From Gammaproteobacteria bacterium (lineage in GTDB: Bacteria > Pseudomonadota > Gammaproteobacteria > Pseudomonadales > Oleiphilaceae): 64,000 nt of DNA. This document shows positions 22,517 through 32,551 of this stretch, piece by piece. The stretch covers positions 1 through 64,000 of the forward strand of contig PDSQ01000031.1 of the NCBI GenBank assembly GCA_002747055.1, written 5' to 3'. Both the position numbers and the translations under genes were made by a program. The first letter of the stretch is position 1, and each line of letters begins with the position of its first letter. A model generated the notes under the pieces. It worked only from the letters and a program-made list of their open reading frames with translations, made no database searches and was not told the origin of the DNA.

Positions 22517-23194
22517 TCACTGGTTACCTGGTGAGGCCACCGACAGATCAGCATTCCAGTTTGCGATCACGGCATCCAGATTCCCCTTGTAACGATGAAC
22601 CTCCTCTTCAAATCGATCTCTAAAGGCCAACCCCAGGTTGACACCGTTGACAATCATATTTTCCAACAGCCAGACATCGCGCTGTGAACTCAAGTACATG
22701 GAATAAACCACCGGATAGGTGTTCCCGTTTTCCGAGGTCACTTGCAGTGCAACGGATGCGCGATCGTTTCTCGCCGAAATCATTTTCGCGTCCAGCACAG
22801 CAATTTTGAAATCGCCACTTTCCACCAAAGCCCGCGCATAGGTCGAAAACAGACTTACCTTGAATGTTTCGACGAATAAATCCCGTTGCTTTCGGTCAGC
22901 CTGTCGCGCATACCGGCCCATAACGCGCGCCGCTATTCTGCGAAAGTCAACCACCTCTTCCAGTGCCTTTTCCATTTCAGAATAAAATCTGGCCGGCTCG
23001 GTAAAGTAAAGATCGCGTGACTTCTCAAGCTCAACGACCAGTTGTTGGGTATTTTCTTCAACAATTTTTTTTACTTCCGGCGCATTCACGTAACTCAAAG
23101 CGGGTTGACAAAAAAACACTGCCAGCACGAATAGCCAAAACCGCCGGCTTCGATCGAAATACGCTCCACAATAGTTACCCAGGGTCTGCCCCAC
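22517..23194 (-). CDS. mlaC: Phospholipid-binding protein MlaC (Tgt2/MlaC family)
   Basis: Signal peptide; 'RRIAARVMGRYARQADRKQRDLFVETFKVSLFSTYARALVE' and 'VNGVNLGLAFRDRFEEE'. Confidence 0.92.
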   Translation of the reverse strand: MGQTLGNYCGAYFDRSRRFWLFVLAVFFCQPALSYVNAPEVKKIVEENTQQLVVELEKSRDLYFTEPARFYSEMEKALEEVVDFRRIAARVMGRYARQADRKQRDLFVETFKVSLFSTYARALVESGDFKIAVLDAKMISARNDRASVALQVTSENGNTYPVVYSMYLSSQRDVWLLENMIVNGVNLGLAFRDRFEEEVHRYKGNLDAVIANWNADLSVASPGNQ

Positions 23195-23401
23195 TACAAC
23201 TCTCCTTATCGACTAAATCGTTTTGCCAGGTTGCTTATCTTGCGTAAAACTATATCATTAGCAATCCTGGTATGGGAACACAGATTAACTGCAATTAGCC
23301 AAGGCCGCGGCAGTAAAAAGTTGCTACTTGAACGCGCCGGTTGCTAATGGCCGGTTACTGTAATACGTACAATCTGAATATGACCTGAATATGCATAGCC
23401 T

Positions 23402-24382
23402 ATGGATTTAGCTCTGTTTTTTGCCGCCATTGCAGGCGGTCTCACCCTGTTGGTATGGAGTGCCGATCAATTTGTTAATTCGTCCGTGTCTATTGCCCGG
23501 AATATGGGAGTGTCGACACTGGTTATCGGGCTCACCGTGGTGGCTTTTGGCACCTCGGCGCCGGAGATGCTGGTATCAGCCACGGCCGCCCTGGAAGATG
23601 CCAGGGGCCTGGCGGCCGGGAATGCCATCGGCTCCAATATAGCCAATATAGGGCTGGTGCTTGGCGTTACCGCGCTGATTGCGCCACTGCCCATCAAACC
23701 TTTGGTTCTAAAGCGGGAAATGCCTATCCTGTTGGTCGTCTCACTACTTGCTCTCGTGGTGCTTTACGATAGTACACTCTCTCTTTTTGACGGCATATTC
23801 CTTTTGGTACTGATGGTATTGTCAATGTTTGCGCTCACCCGCAAAGGGGAGCAGGCACCCGAACTGGACGAAGAGCTGGAAGAGATTCCCGAATTGAACA
23901 CCGCGAAAGCGATCACCTGGTTTGTAATCGGGCTAGCCATTTTGGTCGGCAGTTCCAAACTGCTGGTTTGGGGCGCCACCGGACTGGCGGCATTCTTGGG
24001 CGTGAGCGACCTGATTATCGGGCTGACTATTGTCGCTGTCGGCACCAGCCTGCCCGAACTAGCGGCCTCGATCGCCAGCGCGCTCAAAGGACATCATGAT
24101 ATCGCTCTTGGCAATGTCATAGGCTCAAACCTGTTTAATTTACTCACAGTTTTGCCACTACCTGCATTGATTAACCCCGGACCGCTGGAGTCAATAGCTT
24201 TGTACCGAGATTATGGCTATATGCTGGCCATGACCTTGCTGGTCGCGGGCTTCGCCTATGCCATGCAACGCAGAGGAAAAATCAGCCGAGCTGAAGGTGG
24301 GGTGATGCTCGCTGCGTATGCCGCGTATCTTTTACTGATATATCAGACTGCGGCTACAGCCGCCTTACCAGGTATCGAGTAG
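23402..24382 (+). CDS. Calcium/sodium antiporter (YrbG family)
   Basis: Two inverted repeats with 'VVAFGTSAPEMLVSATAAL..GNAIGSNIANIG' and 'VAVGTSLPELAASIASALKGHHDIALGNVIGSNLFN'. Confidence 0.95.
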   Translation: MDLALFFAAIAGGLTLLVWSADQFVNSSVSIARNMGVSTLVIGLTVVAFGTSAPEMLVSATAALEDARGLAAGNAIGSNIANIGLVLGVTALIAPLPIKPLVLKREMPILLVVSLLALVVLYDSTLSLFDGIFLLVLMVLSMFALTRKGEQAPELDEELEEIPELNTAKAITWFVIGLAILVGSSKLLVWGATGLAAFLGVSDLIIGLTIVAVGTSLPELAASIASALKGHHDIALGNVIGSNLFNLLTVLPLPALINPGPLESIALYRDYGYMLAMTLLVAGFAYAMQRRGKISRAEGGVMLAAYAAYLLLIYQTAATAALPGIE

Positions 24383-24407
24383 ACTGACACAACTGACAGA
24401 GTGAACC

Positions 24408-25382
24408 ATGAATAACGGAATTGACTTCATCGCCTCAGCTAAAAAAGTGATAAAAATTGAACGGTCAGCCATCGACTCACTGCTACCCCGCATCGACGAC
24501 GCTTTCGCCAAAGCCTGCGATATTCTTATTCACTGTAAGGGCAGAGTGGTAGTCACCGGCATGGGAAAGTCCGGGCATATTGGCAATAAAATTGCTGCCA
24601 CCCTGGCAAGCACCGGCACACCCGCGTTTTTCGTGCATCCAGGGGAAGCCAGTCACGGTGACCTGGGAATGATCACAACTGATGATGTCGTTATTGCGAT
24701 ATCCAACTCGGGAAACACGACTGAAGTCGTTACCATTTTGCCGCTGATCAAACGAATGGGAGCGCCATTGATAAGCATGACCGGCGCGTCATCATCAACA
24801 CTGGCCAACGAAGCCGCTGTCAATCTGGATGTCAGTGTGGCACAGGAAGCCTGCCCCCTGGGGCTCGCACCCAGTTCGAGCACTACAGCCACACTGGTCA
24901 TGGGCGACGCACTTGCCATCGCGCTGCTCGAAGCGAGGGGCTTTAGTGAGCAGGATTTTGCGTTTTCACACCCGGGCGGCAGCCTGGGCAAACGACTCTT
25001 GCTAAAGGTGGCGGACATCATGCATGACGGGGAACGGATCCCTCAGGTTGCAACAGGCACCCCGATGTCAATCGCCCTGATCGAGATATCTGAAAAAGGT
25101 CTGGGTATGACTGCAATTGTCAATAACGACAATAAATTGGTAGGCGTTTTTACCGATGGTGATCTGCGCCGTTCCCTGGACAAAAACATCGACATTCGGG
25201 CGACGACCATCGACGAATTGATGACACCCAACTGCACGACTATCCCGGCCACTATTCTGGCCGCCGAAGCGCTTGCCATAATGGAAGATAAAAAAATTAA
25301 CAGCCTTATTGTCACGGATGCCGAAAATCATGTAGTCGGCGCACTCAATATGCATGACCTTCTGCGAGCGGGGGTTATCTAG
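24408..25382 (+). CDS. kdsD: Arabinose-5-phosphate isomerase
   Basis: SIS domain 'VTGMGKSGHIGNKIAATLASTGTPAFFVHPGEASHGDLGM' plus paired CBS domains. Confidence 0.95.
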   Translation: MNNGIDFIASAKKVIKIERSAIDSLLPRIDDAFAKACDILIHCKGRVVVTGMGKSGHIGNKIAATLASTGTPAFFVHPGEASHGDLGMITTDDVVIAISNSGNTTEVVTILPLIKRMGAPLISMTGASSSTLANEAAVNLDVSVAQEACPLGLAPSSSTTATLVMGDALAIALLEARGFSEQDFAFSHPGGSLGKRLLLKVADIMHDGERIPQVATGTPMSIALIEISEKGLGMTAIVNNDNKLVGVFTDGDLRRSLDKNIDIRATTIDELMTPNCTTIPATILAAEALAIMEDKKINSLIVTDAENHVVGALNMHDLLRAGVI

Positions 25383-25392
25383 AATATAACTG

Positions 25393-25938
25393 GTGAGGAT
25401 GAGGTTGAAAATGATCAGCAGATCACTCTATAAAAAAGCCCGACAGATCAAACTCGCCGCATTTGATGTTGACGGCGTGCTGACTGATGGCAAGCTTTAC
25501 TTCAGCGCCAAAGGCGATGAAATGAAAGCATTTAACATTTTGGATGGACTTGGCATCAAAATGCTTATGAACAATGGCATCGACGTGGCCCTTATTACAG
25601 GCAGACAATCGCCTTTGACTGAAAAGCGAGCCATCGATCTCGGTATCAAGCACCTGATCCAGGGCCGCGAAGACAAATTGGTCGCACTCAAAGAATTAAT
25701 AGGGCAATTGGCTATCGATTTGCGACAAGCCGCCTATATCGGCGATGACTTGCCAGACCTGCCTGCGATTCGAGCCGCTGCCCTGGGTATCACGGTGGCC
25801 AATGGCCACCCGTTCGTCAAGCAGCATGCCGACTGGTGCACAAATACATCAGGCGGTACCGGAGTCGCACGCGAAGTGGCCGATCTGATCCTTGATGCAC
25901 AAGACCGGCTGACTGGAATCCACGAGAGTTATCTGTGA
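25393..25938 (+). CDS. kdsC: 3-deoxy-D-manno-octulosonate 8-phosphate phosphatase
   Basis: HAD motif 'FDVDGVLTDGKLYFS' and 'YIGDDLPDLPAIRAAALGITVANGHP'. Confidence 0.95.
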   Translation: MRMRLKMISRSLYKKARQIKLAAFDVDGVLTDGKLYFSAKGDEMKAFNILDGLGIKMLMNNGIDVALITGRQSPLTEKRAIDLGIKHLIQGREDKLVALKELIGQLAIDLRQAAYIGDDLPDLPAIRAAALGITVANGHPFVKQHADWCTNTSGGTGVAREVADLILDAQDRLTGIHESYL

Positions 25939-26534
25939 CATTTGCGGAAAAGTATACCAGCCAAATCAAAACCGGCCTATTGGCCCTGACCAGCGCTATA
26001 GCACTGTTTCTTGCGTGGAATGGTGACCCCCCCGTGCCCGAATCAACGATGCCAAATTTTTTTGACGAAGAGCCGGATGCATTTATGGAAGCGGGAACCT
26101 ATCGCGAATATGATCAGGCAGGCCGCCTGTCCGTTCTTTTTACGACCAAACAAGGGGTGCATTTCCCGGACTCGGAAGAGGCCATATTTGGTTCGCCGGA
26201 AGTGGTCATATTTGAAGACCAAAGCCCACATTGGCTGGTCAAAGCCAACCTAGGACAATACTTTCAAGGGGAGAAAAAGCTTTTTCTGAAAGGCTCGGTC
26301 ACCGTGGTTCACCCCAGAGAACCGGAAACCACCACCTCTTTTGCCACCGATGAACTCGTGCTTTTTACTGAAACACGATTTATAACCACCGATCAACCCG
26401 TTAAAATAACGGATAACAACAACAATTCCACGGCAACCGGCATGAGTGCATGGCTAAAAGAAAAGCGCATTCAACTTCACTCTCAGGTTGAAGGAACCTT
26501 CTATCCCACATCCGCTGACAAACAAACAAAATGA
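25935..26534 (+). CDS. lptC: LPS export protein LptC
   Basis: Position between kdsC and lptA; 'DEEPDAFMEAGTYREYDQAGRLSVLFTTKQGVHFP' LptC-like. Confidence 0.9.
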   Translation: MTFAEKYTSQIKTGLLALTSAIALFLAWNGDPPVPESTMPNFFDEEPDAFMEAGTYREYDQAGRLSVLFTTKQGVHFPDSEEAIFGSPEVVIFEDQSPHWLVKANLGQYFQGEKKLFLKGSVTVVHPREPETTTSFATDELVLFTETRFITTDQPVKITDNNNNSTATGMSAWLKEKRIQLHSQVEGTFYPTSADKQTK

Positions 26535-27154
26535 ATCACGATACCTCCCGCTTACAATGCCATAGCGCGCAATCACAAAAACAGCCAGTCATGGCTGACC
26601 GTGGCAGGCTGTATGTCGTTCAACTTTTTGTCCTGCTGTTGGCGTTCTGCATGGCACAAGGAACTCTGGCTTTGAGCAGCAATAGTGATGCCCCGATACA
26701 CATCAAGGCAGATAGCGCAGAGCTGGATGAAAAAAAAGGCGTTGCCACCTATAACGGCGATGTCATTATCAAACAGGGAAGTTCGACATTGGAAGCGGAT
26801 ACGGTCATCATCTATGCCAATGACTATGGCCTGATCGAAATCAATGCCACGGGCTCACCTGCCCATTTCCAGCAGAAAATGGCTGATAACAAAGCGACCA
26901 CCCACGCATTTGGAAACAAGATTACCTACACCCATGCGACAGAAACCATCACCTTGCAAAAGAACGCCCGGCTAGAACAGGGACAAAACAGATTCCAGGG
27001 CGATGTCATCAAATACCACACGAGAGATCGGGTCGTGACAGCAACAGGCAGTGGCCAAAAGGATCAACCTGGTGGCCGGGTCGAACTGATTTTCCACCCC
27101 AAAAAAACCAGACGCCCGATCATCGGCACTGACGACAATGGCTCAACTGACTAG
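26531..27154 (+). CDS. lptA: LPS transport periplasmic protein LptA
   Basis: '[41 protein letters not shown]' OstA-like fold. Confidence 0.94.
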   Translation: MNHDTSRLQCHSAQSQKQPVMADRGRLYVVQLFVLLLAFCMAQGTLALSSNSDAPIHIKADSAELDEKKGVATYNGDVIIKQGSSTLEADTVIIYANDYGLIEINATGSPAHFQQKMADNKATTHAFGNKITYTHATETITLQKNARLEQGQNRFQGDVIKYHTRDRVVTATGSGQKDQPGGRVELIFHPKKTRRPIIGTDDNGSTD

Positions 27155-27165
27155 GCAACCCCGGA

Positions 27166-27906
27166 ATGGATCAATCGAAACGCAATTGCCTGGAGGCACG
27201 CACACTCGCCAAAAGCTACAAAAAGAGACAAGTTGTCAAAGATGTATCCCTGCGCGTCAACAGTGGTGAAATTGTCGGCCTGCTGGGTCCGAATGGGGCG
27301 GGCAAAACAACCTGCTTTTATATGATTGTCGGACTTGTCAACGCAGATAAAGGGACGATATTGGTCAATGATACAGATATCACCAGCCTGCCAATGCATG
27401 GCCGGGCACGCAAGGGTATTGGCTACCTGCCGCAGGAAGCGTCTGTATTTAGAAAGCTCTCGGTCGAAGCCAATATCATGGCCATTTTGGAAACCCGAAA
27501 AGCTCTGAACAAGTCCCAAAGAAAAGAAAAACTGGAAGACCTGTTGCTCGAATTTAACATTTCACATATTCGAAAAAACCTTGGCATGAGCTTGTCCGGC
27601 GGCGAACGGAGACGCGTTGAAATTGCCCGCGCACTGGCAACCGAACCTTCGTTTATCCTACTCGATGAACCCTTCGCCGGTGTCGACCCAATTTCGGTCA
27701 GCGATATCAAAAACGTTATCACGCTGCTAACAGAAAAAAAGATCGGTATTCTCATCACTGACCACAATGTAAGAGAAACCCTGGATATCTGTCAAAAAGC
27801 CTATATTGTCGGCGACGGTCACATCATAGCCGAAGGATCCGCACAGGCCATTTTGAACAATCAAAAAGTGAAGGATGTATACCTCGGCGACGAATTCAGA
27901 CTATGA
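27166..27906 (+). CDS. lptB: LPS export ABC transporter ATP-binding protein LptB
   Basis: Walker A '[20 protein letters not shown]', LSGGE signature. Confidence 0.97.
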   Translation: MDQSKRNCLEARTLAKSYKKRQVVKDVSLRVNSGEIVGLLGPNGAGKTTCFYMIVGLVNADKGTILVNDTDITSLPMHGRARKGIGYLPQEASVFRKLSVEANIMAILETRKALNKSQRKEKLEDLLLEFNISHIRKNLGMSLSGGERRRVEIARALATEPSFILLDEPFAGVDPISVSDIKNVITLLTEKKIGILITDHNVRETLDICQKAYIVGDGHIIAEGSAQAILNNQKVKDVYLGDEFRL

Positions 27907-28205
27907 CATTGTACCAGGCCACATCGGCAAAACACCTTGCACCAGATGTTCAAATTTCAGAGCTGACGCGGGCAACACACTTCAATCCTAGATGGCTGTT
28001 AGCGCAGACACATATCTATTATTAACGTGTCTATCTTTGACTTGTGACACAAAAGCCTGTAAATCGAACGCATATAAACCCATCCTGTTCTTGCGCATTT
28101 CGGCAAAACACTTATATTAGTTGCTATGACTTATATTAGTTCTTACACATTAGTTCTTGTGACTTTCGGACAGTTTTGCCCGATCTTGGCTATGGTGACG
28201 ACTAT

Positions 28206-29750
28206 ATGGTGATGAAGGCTTCTCTTCAGCTTAAGCTGGGTCAGCAATTGACGATGACGCCACAGTTGCAACAGGCAATTCGTTTACTACAACTGTCAAC
28301 GCTTGACCTGCAACAAGAAATCCAGGAAGCACTGGATTCAAATCTGATGCTTGAAACCGAGGATGACCATAGTTTACAGGCAAACGAGACAGAGTTGGCT
28401 TCTGCAAAATCCAGCGTGGATCAGTCCGGCAACAGTCACGAACAACCTGATGCAAACTCGGATACACCATCACCGGATAACGAAACCACTCAGTTAACCG
28501 ACGAGCCCGATTTTGCACCCGGCGAAGAGTGGTCAGCAGAATCGATTCCCGACGACCTGCCAGTGGATACCGCCTGGGATGACATTTACCAGAGTGCACC
28601 CACCCAGGTTGCCACTTCATCTGATGACGACATGGACTACGATTCTCGTAACTCTGCCGGTGAGACATTGCAGGATCATTTATACTGGCAACTCAATCTC
28701 ACCCCGATGACGGAAACAGATAACGCCATCGCCATGGCGATTATTGACTCTATCGGTCTGGATGGGTACCTCAGTGTCAGTGTAGAAGAAATCCACGCCG
28801 GTTTGGCAGAGGAGCTGGCAGACCTCGATCTTGACGAAGTGACTGCGGTATTGAAGCGCATTCAACATTTTGACCCGCCGGGGGTGGCGAGCCGCAATTT
28901 GCAGGAGTGCCTGCTGATTCAGCTTGACCAGCTGCCCCAGGAAGAACCCTGGTTGCCACAGGCAAAACTGGTTGTCAGTCACTATCTCACACAGCTCGGC
29001 AATAAAGACTACGCCCAGTTAATGAGAAGAAGTCGGCTAAAAGAGGAAACACTCAAATCAGTGATGCAACTCATTCAGTCACTGAATCCGAGACCAGGCG
29101 AAGCTATCAGCAATGTAAAACCGGAATACATCGTACCGGATATCATCGTCAAGAAAGAGAATGGTCGATGGAAAATAGAGCTGAATGCCGAGGTGTCACC
29201 CAAGATCCGGGTCAATCAGAATTATGCCTCGATGGTCAAAAGAGCGGACTCCAGCGCCGACAACGTTTTTTTGAAAGACCAGTTGCAGGAGGCAAGGTGG
29301 TTTATCAAAAGCCTGCAGAGTCGAAACGAAACACTGCTCAAAGTGGCGACAAAAATAGTTGAGTATCAGCAAGGTTTTTTCGACTATGGGGAAGAGGCCA
29401 TGAAACCGATGGTGTTGCATGATATCGCGACGGCTGTCGACATGCATGAATCGACCATATCCAGGGTAACCACACAGAAATACATGCACACACCGAGGGG
29501 CATTTTTGAACTGAAATACTTCTTTTCCAGCCATGTCGCGACGACTGAGGGTGGCGAATGCTCATCGACGGCGATACGAGCCATAATAAAAAAACTGGTT
29601 GCTGCAGAGGCAGCGAAGAAGCCCCTGAGCGACAGCAAAATCGCAAGCCTGTTAGGCGAACAGGGGATCAAGGTAGCAAGGCGAACCATTGCCAAATACC
29701 GAGAAGCAATGTCAATCCCACCCTCAAACGAAAGAAAAAGACTGTTATAG
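28206..29750 (+). CDS. rpoN: RNA polymerase sigma-54 factor
   Basis: '[29 protein letters not shown]' and RpoN box '[13 protein letters not shown]'. Confidence 0.97.
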   Translation: MVMKASLQLKLGQQLTMTPQLQQAIRLLQLSTLDLQQEIQEALDSNLMLETEDDHSLQANETELASAKSSVDQSGNSHEQPDANSDTPSPDNETTQLTDEPDFAPGEEWSAESIPDDLPVDTAWDDIYQSAPTQVATSSDDDMDYDSRNSAGETLQDHLYWQLNLTPMTETDNAIAMAIIDSIGLDGYLSVSVEEIHAGLAEELADLDLDEVTAVLKRIQHFDPPGVASRNLQECLLIQLDQLPQEEPWLPQAKLVVSHYLTQLGNKDYAQLMRRSRLKEETLKSVMQLIQSLNPRPGEAISNVKPEYIVPDIIVKKENGRWKIELNAEVSPKIRVNQNYASMVKRADSSADNVFLKDQLQEARWFIKSLQSRNETLLKVATKIVEYQQGFFDYGEEAMKPMVLHDIATAVDMHESTISRVTTQKYMHTPRGIFELKYFFSSHVATTEGGECSSTAIRAIIKKLVAAEAAKKPLSDSKIASLLGEQGIKVARRTIAKYREAMSIPPSNERKRLL

Positions 29751-29796
29751 CGACGTAATGAGTATTACCGGTCAACAAAAACGATAAAATCTATAG

Positions 29797-29854
29797 GGAA
29801 GCGAAGCGAATCGCTTCCTGACAAGACGATAAGTTCTCAGTCGTTGAACTTATC
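29797..29854 (+). promoter_or_regulatory. Two tandem hairpins between rpoN and hpf
   Basis: GGAAGCGA-6nt-TCGCTTCC (29797-29818) and GATAAGTTC-9nt-GAACTTATC (29828-29854). Confidence 0.6.
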
Positions 29855-29914
29855 GATGATGAGGCCGAGACTGGCTGAAGAGCTGAATCGGCCAAAAACA
29901 AAGAGGAGTAAAGC

Positions 29915-30223
29915 ATGCAACTGAATATCTCTGGTCACCATGTTGATCTAACCGATGCCCTTAAAGAATATGTATCTAACAAAATTAAAAGGCTTGAGCG
30001 GCATTTTGACAACATCAGCAACGTACAAGTCACTCTATCTGTAGAAAAGCAACGACAAACGGCAGAAGCGACGATGCATCTAAGCGGCACCGATATCCAT
30101 GCGACTTCCGAAAACGAAGACATGTATGCTGCGATTGACGCACTTTCCGACAAGCTAGATCGCCAGATTTTAAAGCATAAAGAAAAAACCGTAGACCGGG
30201 CTCATGGAGCCACAGGCAGATAA
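29915..30223 (+). CDS. hpf: Ribosome hibernation promoting factor
   Basis: 'MQLNISGHHVDLTDALKEYVSNKIKRLERHFDNISNVQVTLSVEK'. Confidence 0.95.
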   Translation: MQLNISGHHVDLTDALKEYVSNKIKRLERHFDNISNVQVTLSVEKQRQTAEATMHLSGTDIHATSENEDMYAAIDALSDKLDRQILKHKEKTVDRAHGATGR

Positions 30224-30252
30224 TTGCCATTCATTCAGGCAAGACATGCAAA

Positions 30253-30717
30253 ATGACTGACACCCAAATTACCATCCAGTCCATTCTCTGCCCGGAACTC
30301 ACACGAGTAGGTGTTCCAGGGAGCAGCAAGAAACGTATTCTGGAAACAATTTCAAGCTATATTGCCCAGCAATACCCGGAACTGGACGAGAGCATGATAT
30401 TCAATAACTTACTGAGCCGGGAGCGACTTGGCAGCACTGGAATTGGCCAGGGCATAGCAATACCTCATTGCAGACTCGAAGACTCCGACAAGGTGATCGG
30501 AGCATTGTTGATTCTTGACGAAAAAGTGCCCTTTGATGCAATTGACGACGAACCTGTCGACATCCTGTTTGTTTTAGTTGTACCCAAGGAGGCCACCAGC
30601 CAACACCTGGAACTTCTTAGTCAGGTCGCTGAAAAATTCAATCAGACTGATTTTTGCAAAAAGCTTAGAGCTTGCAAAAACAATGGAGAACTGTTCAACA
30701 CTGTAATGGCTTCCTGA
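30253..30717 (+). CDS. ptsN: PTS IIA-like nitrogen regulatory protein
   Basis: 'LLSRERLGSTGIGQGIAIPHCRLED' EIIA-Ntr active site. Confidence 0.95.
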   Translation: MTDTQITIQSILCPELTRVGVPGSSKKRILETISSYIAQQYPELDESMIFNNLLSRERLGSTGIGQGIAIPHCRLEDSDKVIGALLILDEKVPFDAIDDEPVDILFVLVVPKEATSQHLELLSQVAEKFNQTDFCKKLRACKNNGELFNTVMAS

Positions 30718-30749
30718 TCAGTGCAACGTTACAAAGCCGGTACTTGCGC

Positions 30750-30777
30750 ACCGCCGTCCGATCAAAAGGACGGCGGT
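30750..30777 (+). promoter_or_regulatory. GC-rich 10-bp-stem hairpin between ptsN and rapZ
   Basis: ACCGCCGTCC-GATCAAAA-GGACGGCGGT; no T-run follows. Confidence 0.65.
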
Positions 30778-30835
30778 AATCAGCATCAGCGAATACGGGC
30801 CAATCATCTTAATCACAGGGTATTCACTCAGACTC

Positions 30836-31732
30836 ATGAAACTCATTATCGTCAGTGGCCGATCAGGCTCAGGCAAAAGCACAGCTCTGCACGTATTGGA
30901 GGACGTTGGCTATTACTGCATAGACAACTTGCCCATCGGCCTGCTGATTCCGTTAACGGGACAAGCACTGGTCAACCAGACGCAGCGCTTGCATAAAATC
31001 GCCGTCAGCATCGATGCGCGAAACCTATCGAAGGATATCCCAAGCTTCGACTCCATATACCAGCAACTGCTTGACAACAACGTTCAAGTCGAGATCATTT
31101 ATCTCGATGCCCAAAACACGACTTTGTTGAAGCGCTTCGACGCAACGCGCCGCAAGCATCCTCTAAGCAGTACCGAGCTATCCCTTCGGGAAGCCATAGA
31201 AGCGGAAACCCATCTACTTGCTCCACTGGCACGACTGGCGGATTTGAACCTGGACACCAGCGGCATGGGCATGTACGAGCTTAGAAACGCGATAAAGGAA
31301 AGAGTGGCAGGTCACAAATATCAAGAGCTTTCTCTTCTCTTTCAGTCATTTGGTTTTAAAAACGGCGTACCCAATGATGCTGATTTTGTTTTTGACGTTC
31401 GGTGCCTGCCCAACCCCTACTGGGATCACTCTCTACGGCAATTCAACGGGCGACAACAACCCGTCATCGACTTTTTATCGGCGCAAGAAGACTCCGGTAA
31501 AATGCTACAGGATATTACCGATTTTCTAAAAACCTGGGTGCCCAGATTTCAGGATTCCAACCGAACTTACATGACAATAGCCATTGGCTGCACCGGTGGC
31601 CAACACAGATCCGTTTATATTTGTGAACAGCTCGGTAACCAGTTCCGCCGTCTGCACGACAATGTTCAAATTCGGCACCGGGAACTGCCCGCTCCAGACA
31701 CCGCTGAACCAGATACAACCTACACCACGTAA
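30836..31732 (+). CDS. rapZ: RNase adapter protein RapZ
   Basis: 'MKLIIVSGRSGSGKSTALHVLEDVGYYCIDNLP' and 'AIGCTGGQHRSVYI'. Confidence 0.97.
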   Translation: MKLIIVSGRSGSGKSTALHVLEDVGYYCIDNLPIGLLIPLTGQALVNQTQRLHKIAVSIDARNLSKDIPSFDSIYQQLLDNNVQVEIIYLDAQNTTLLKRFDATRRKHPLSSTELSLREAIEAETHLLAPLARLADLNLDTSGMGMYELRNAIKERVAGHKYQELSLLFQSFGFKNGVPNDADFVFDVRCLPNPYWDHSLRQFNGRQQPVIDFLSAQEDSGKMLQDITDFLKTWVPRFQDSNRTYMTIAIGCTGGQHRSVYICEQLGNQFRRLHDNVQIRHRELPAPDTAEPDTTYTT

Positions 31733-31745
31733 CCACAAAAATACT

Positions 31746-32015
31746 ATGCAACAACAGGAAGTCACGATTATCAATCAACTGGGTTTACACGCCCGCGCGT
31801 CTGCCAAACTGGTAGCCACAGCATCGCTTTTCGAGAGCACTATCCGCATTAGCAAAGAAACCAAAACCGCTGATGCCAAAAACATCATGTCTGTCATGAT
31901 GCTGGGGGCATCTATCGGAACGTCTATTATCATCGAAACGGAAGGACACGATGAAGCCCAGGCAATACAGGCCGTTGTCGAACTGATAAATGATCGTTTT
32001 GGAGAACAACAGTGA
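31746..32015 (+). CDS. HPr family phosphocarrier protein (NPr)
   Basis: 'MQQQEVTIINQLGLHARASAKLVATAS' HPr His-15 region; ATG at 31746 inside the longer ORF. Confidence 0.95.
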   Translation: MQQQEVTIINQLGLHARASAKLVATASLFESTIRISKETKTADAKNIMSVMMLGASIGTSIIIETEGHDEAQAIQAVVELINDRFGEQQ

Positions 32016-32551
32016 ACAGCGACGAGTACTGGCATGACCACGAAGAGGAAAACTCCGGCCGTAGTAAAACCCGGATAAAAAAAGCAATGATCGCGCTCCA
32101 GGCACTTGGAGAACAATTGATCAAACTGCCAGAGAGCCAGCTGGATAGCATCCCGCTCGGTGACAGAATAAAACAGGAGATTCTCGAATGTAGACGGCTG
32201 AAAGCCAAAGAAGCCATCCGTCGACAAAAGCAGCTTATTGGCAAGCTGATGCGTGGGGAAGATGCCGAAGCCGTTGCCGAAGCATTGAAAGCCTTTGACA
32301 CAAGCTCGATTGCCCATGCCCGCCACCTGCATTTGATAGAAAATTGGCGCGACCGTTTACTTCAGGAAGGGAACGCGGCGTTGACTGACTTTGTCAACCA
32401 CTACCCTGAAGCGAATATACAACAACTAAGACAGGCTATCAGACAAACAACCAAGGAATTGCATTCCCCAAAAAATACTGGGCAGTATAAAAAGTTGTTT
32501 CGCCTTATCAAATCGATGGTGGATATCAATTCGAGTGGCGATGACGATTGA
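32012..32551 (+). CDS. darP: Ribosome biogenesis factor DarP/YjgA (DUF615)
   Basis: 'SKTRIKKAMIALQALGEQLIKLPESQLDSIPLGDRIKQEILECRRLKAKEAIRRQKQLIGKLMR'. Confidence 0.95.
   Translation: MNSDEYWHDHEEENSGRSKTRIKKAMIALQALGEQLIKLPESQLDSIPLGDRIKQEILECRRLKAKEAIRRQKQLIGKLMRGEDAEAVAEALKAFDTSSIAHARHLHLIENWRDRLLQEGNAALTDFVNHYPEANIQQLRQAIRQTTKELHSPKNTGQYKKLFRLIKSMVDINSSGDDD

Noticed and set aside
30721-30996. 91-aa ORF overlapping the rapZ 5' end
   Set aside because: Frame-shifted shadow of rapZ and its upstream hairpin; no protein-like pattern.
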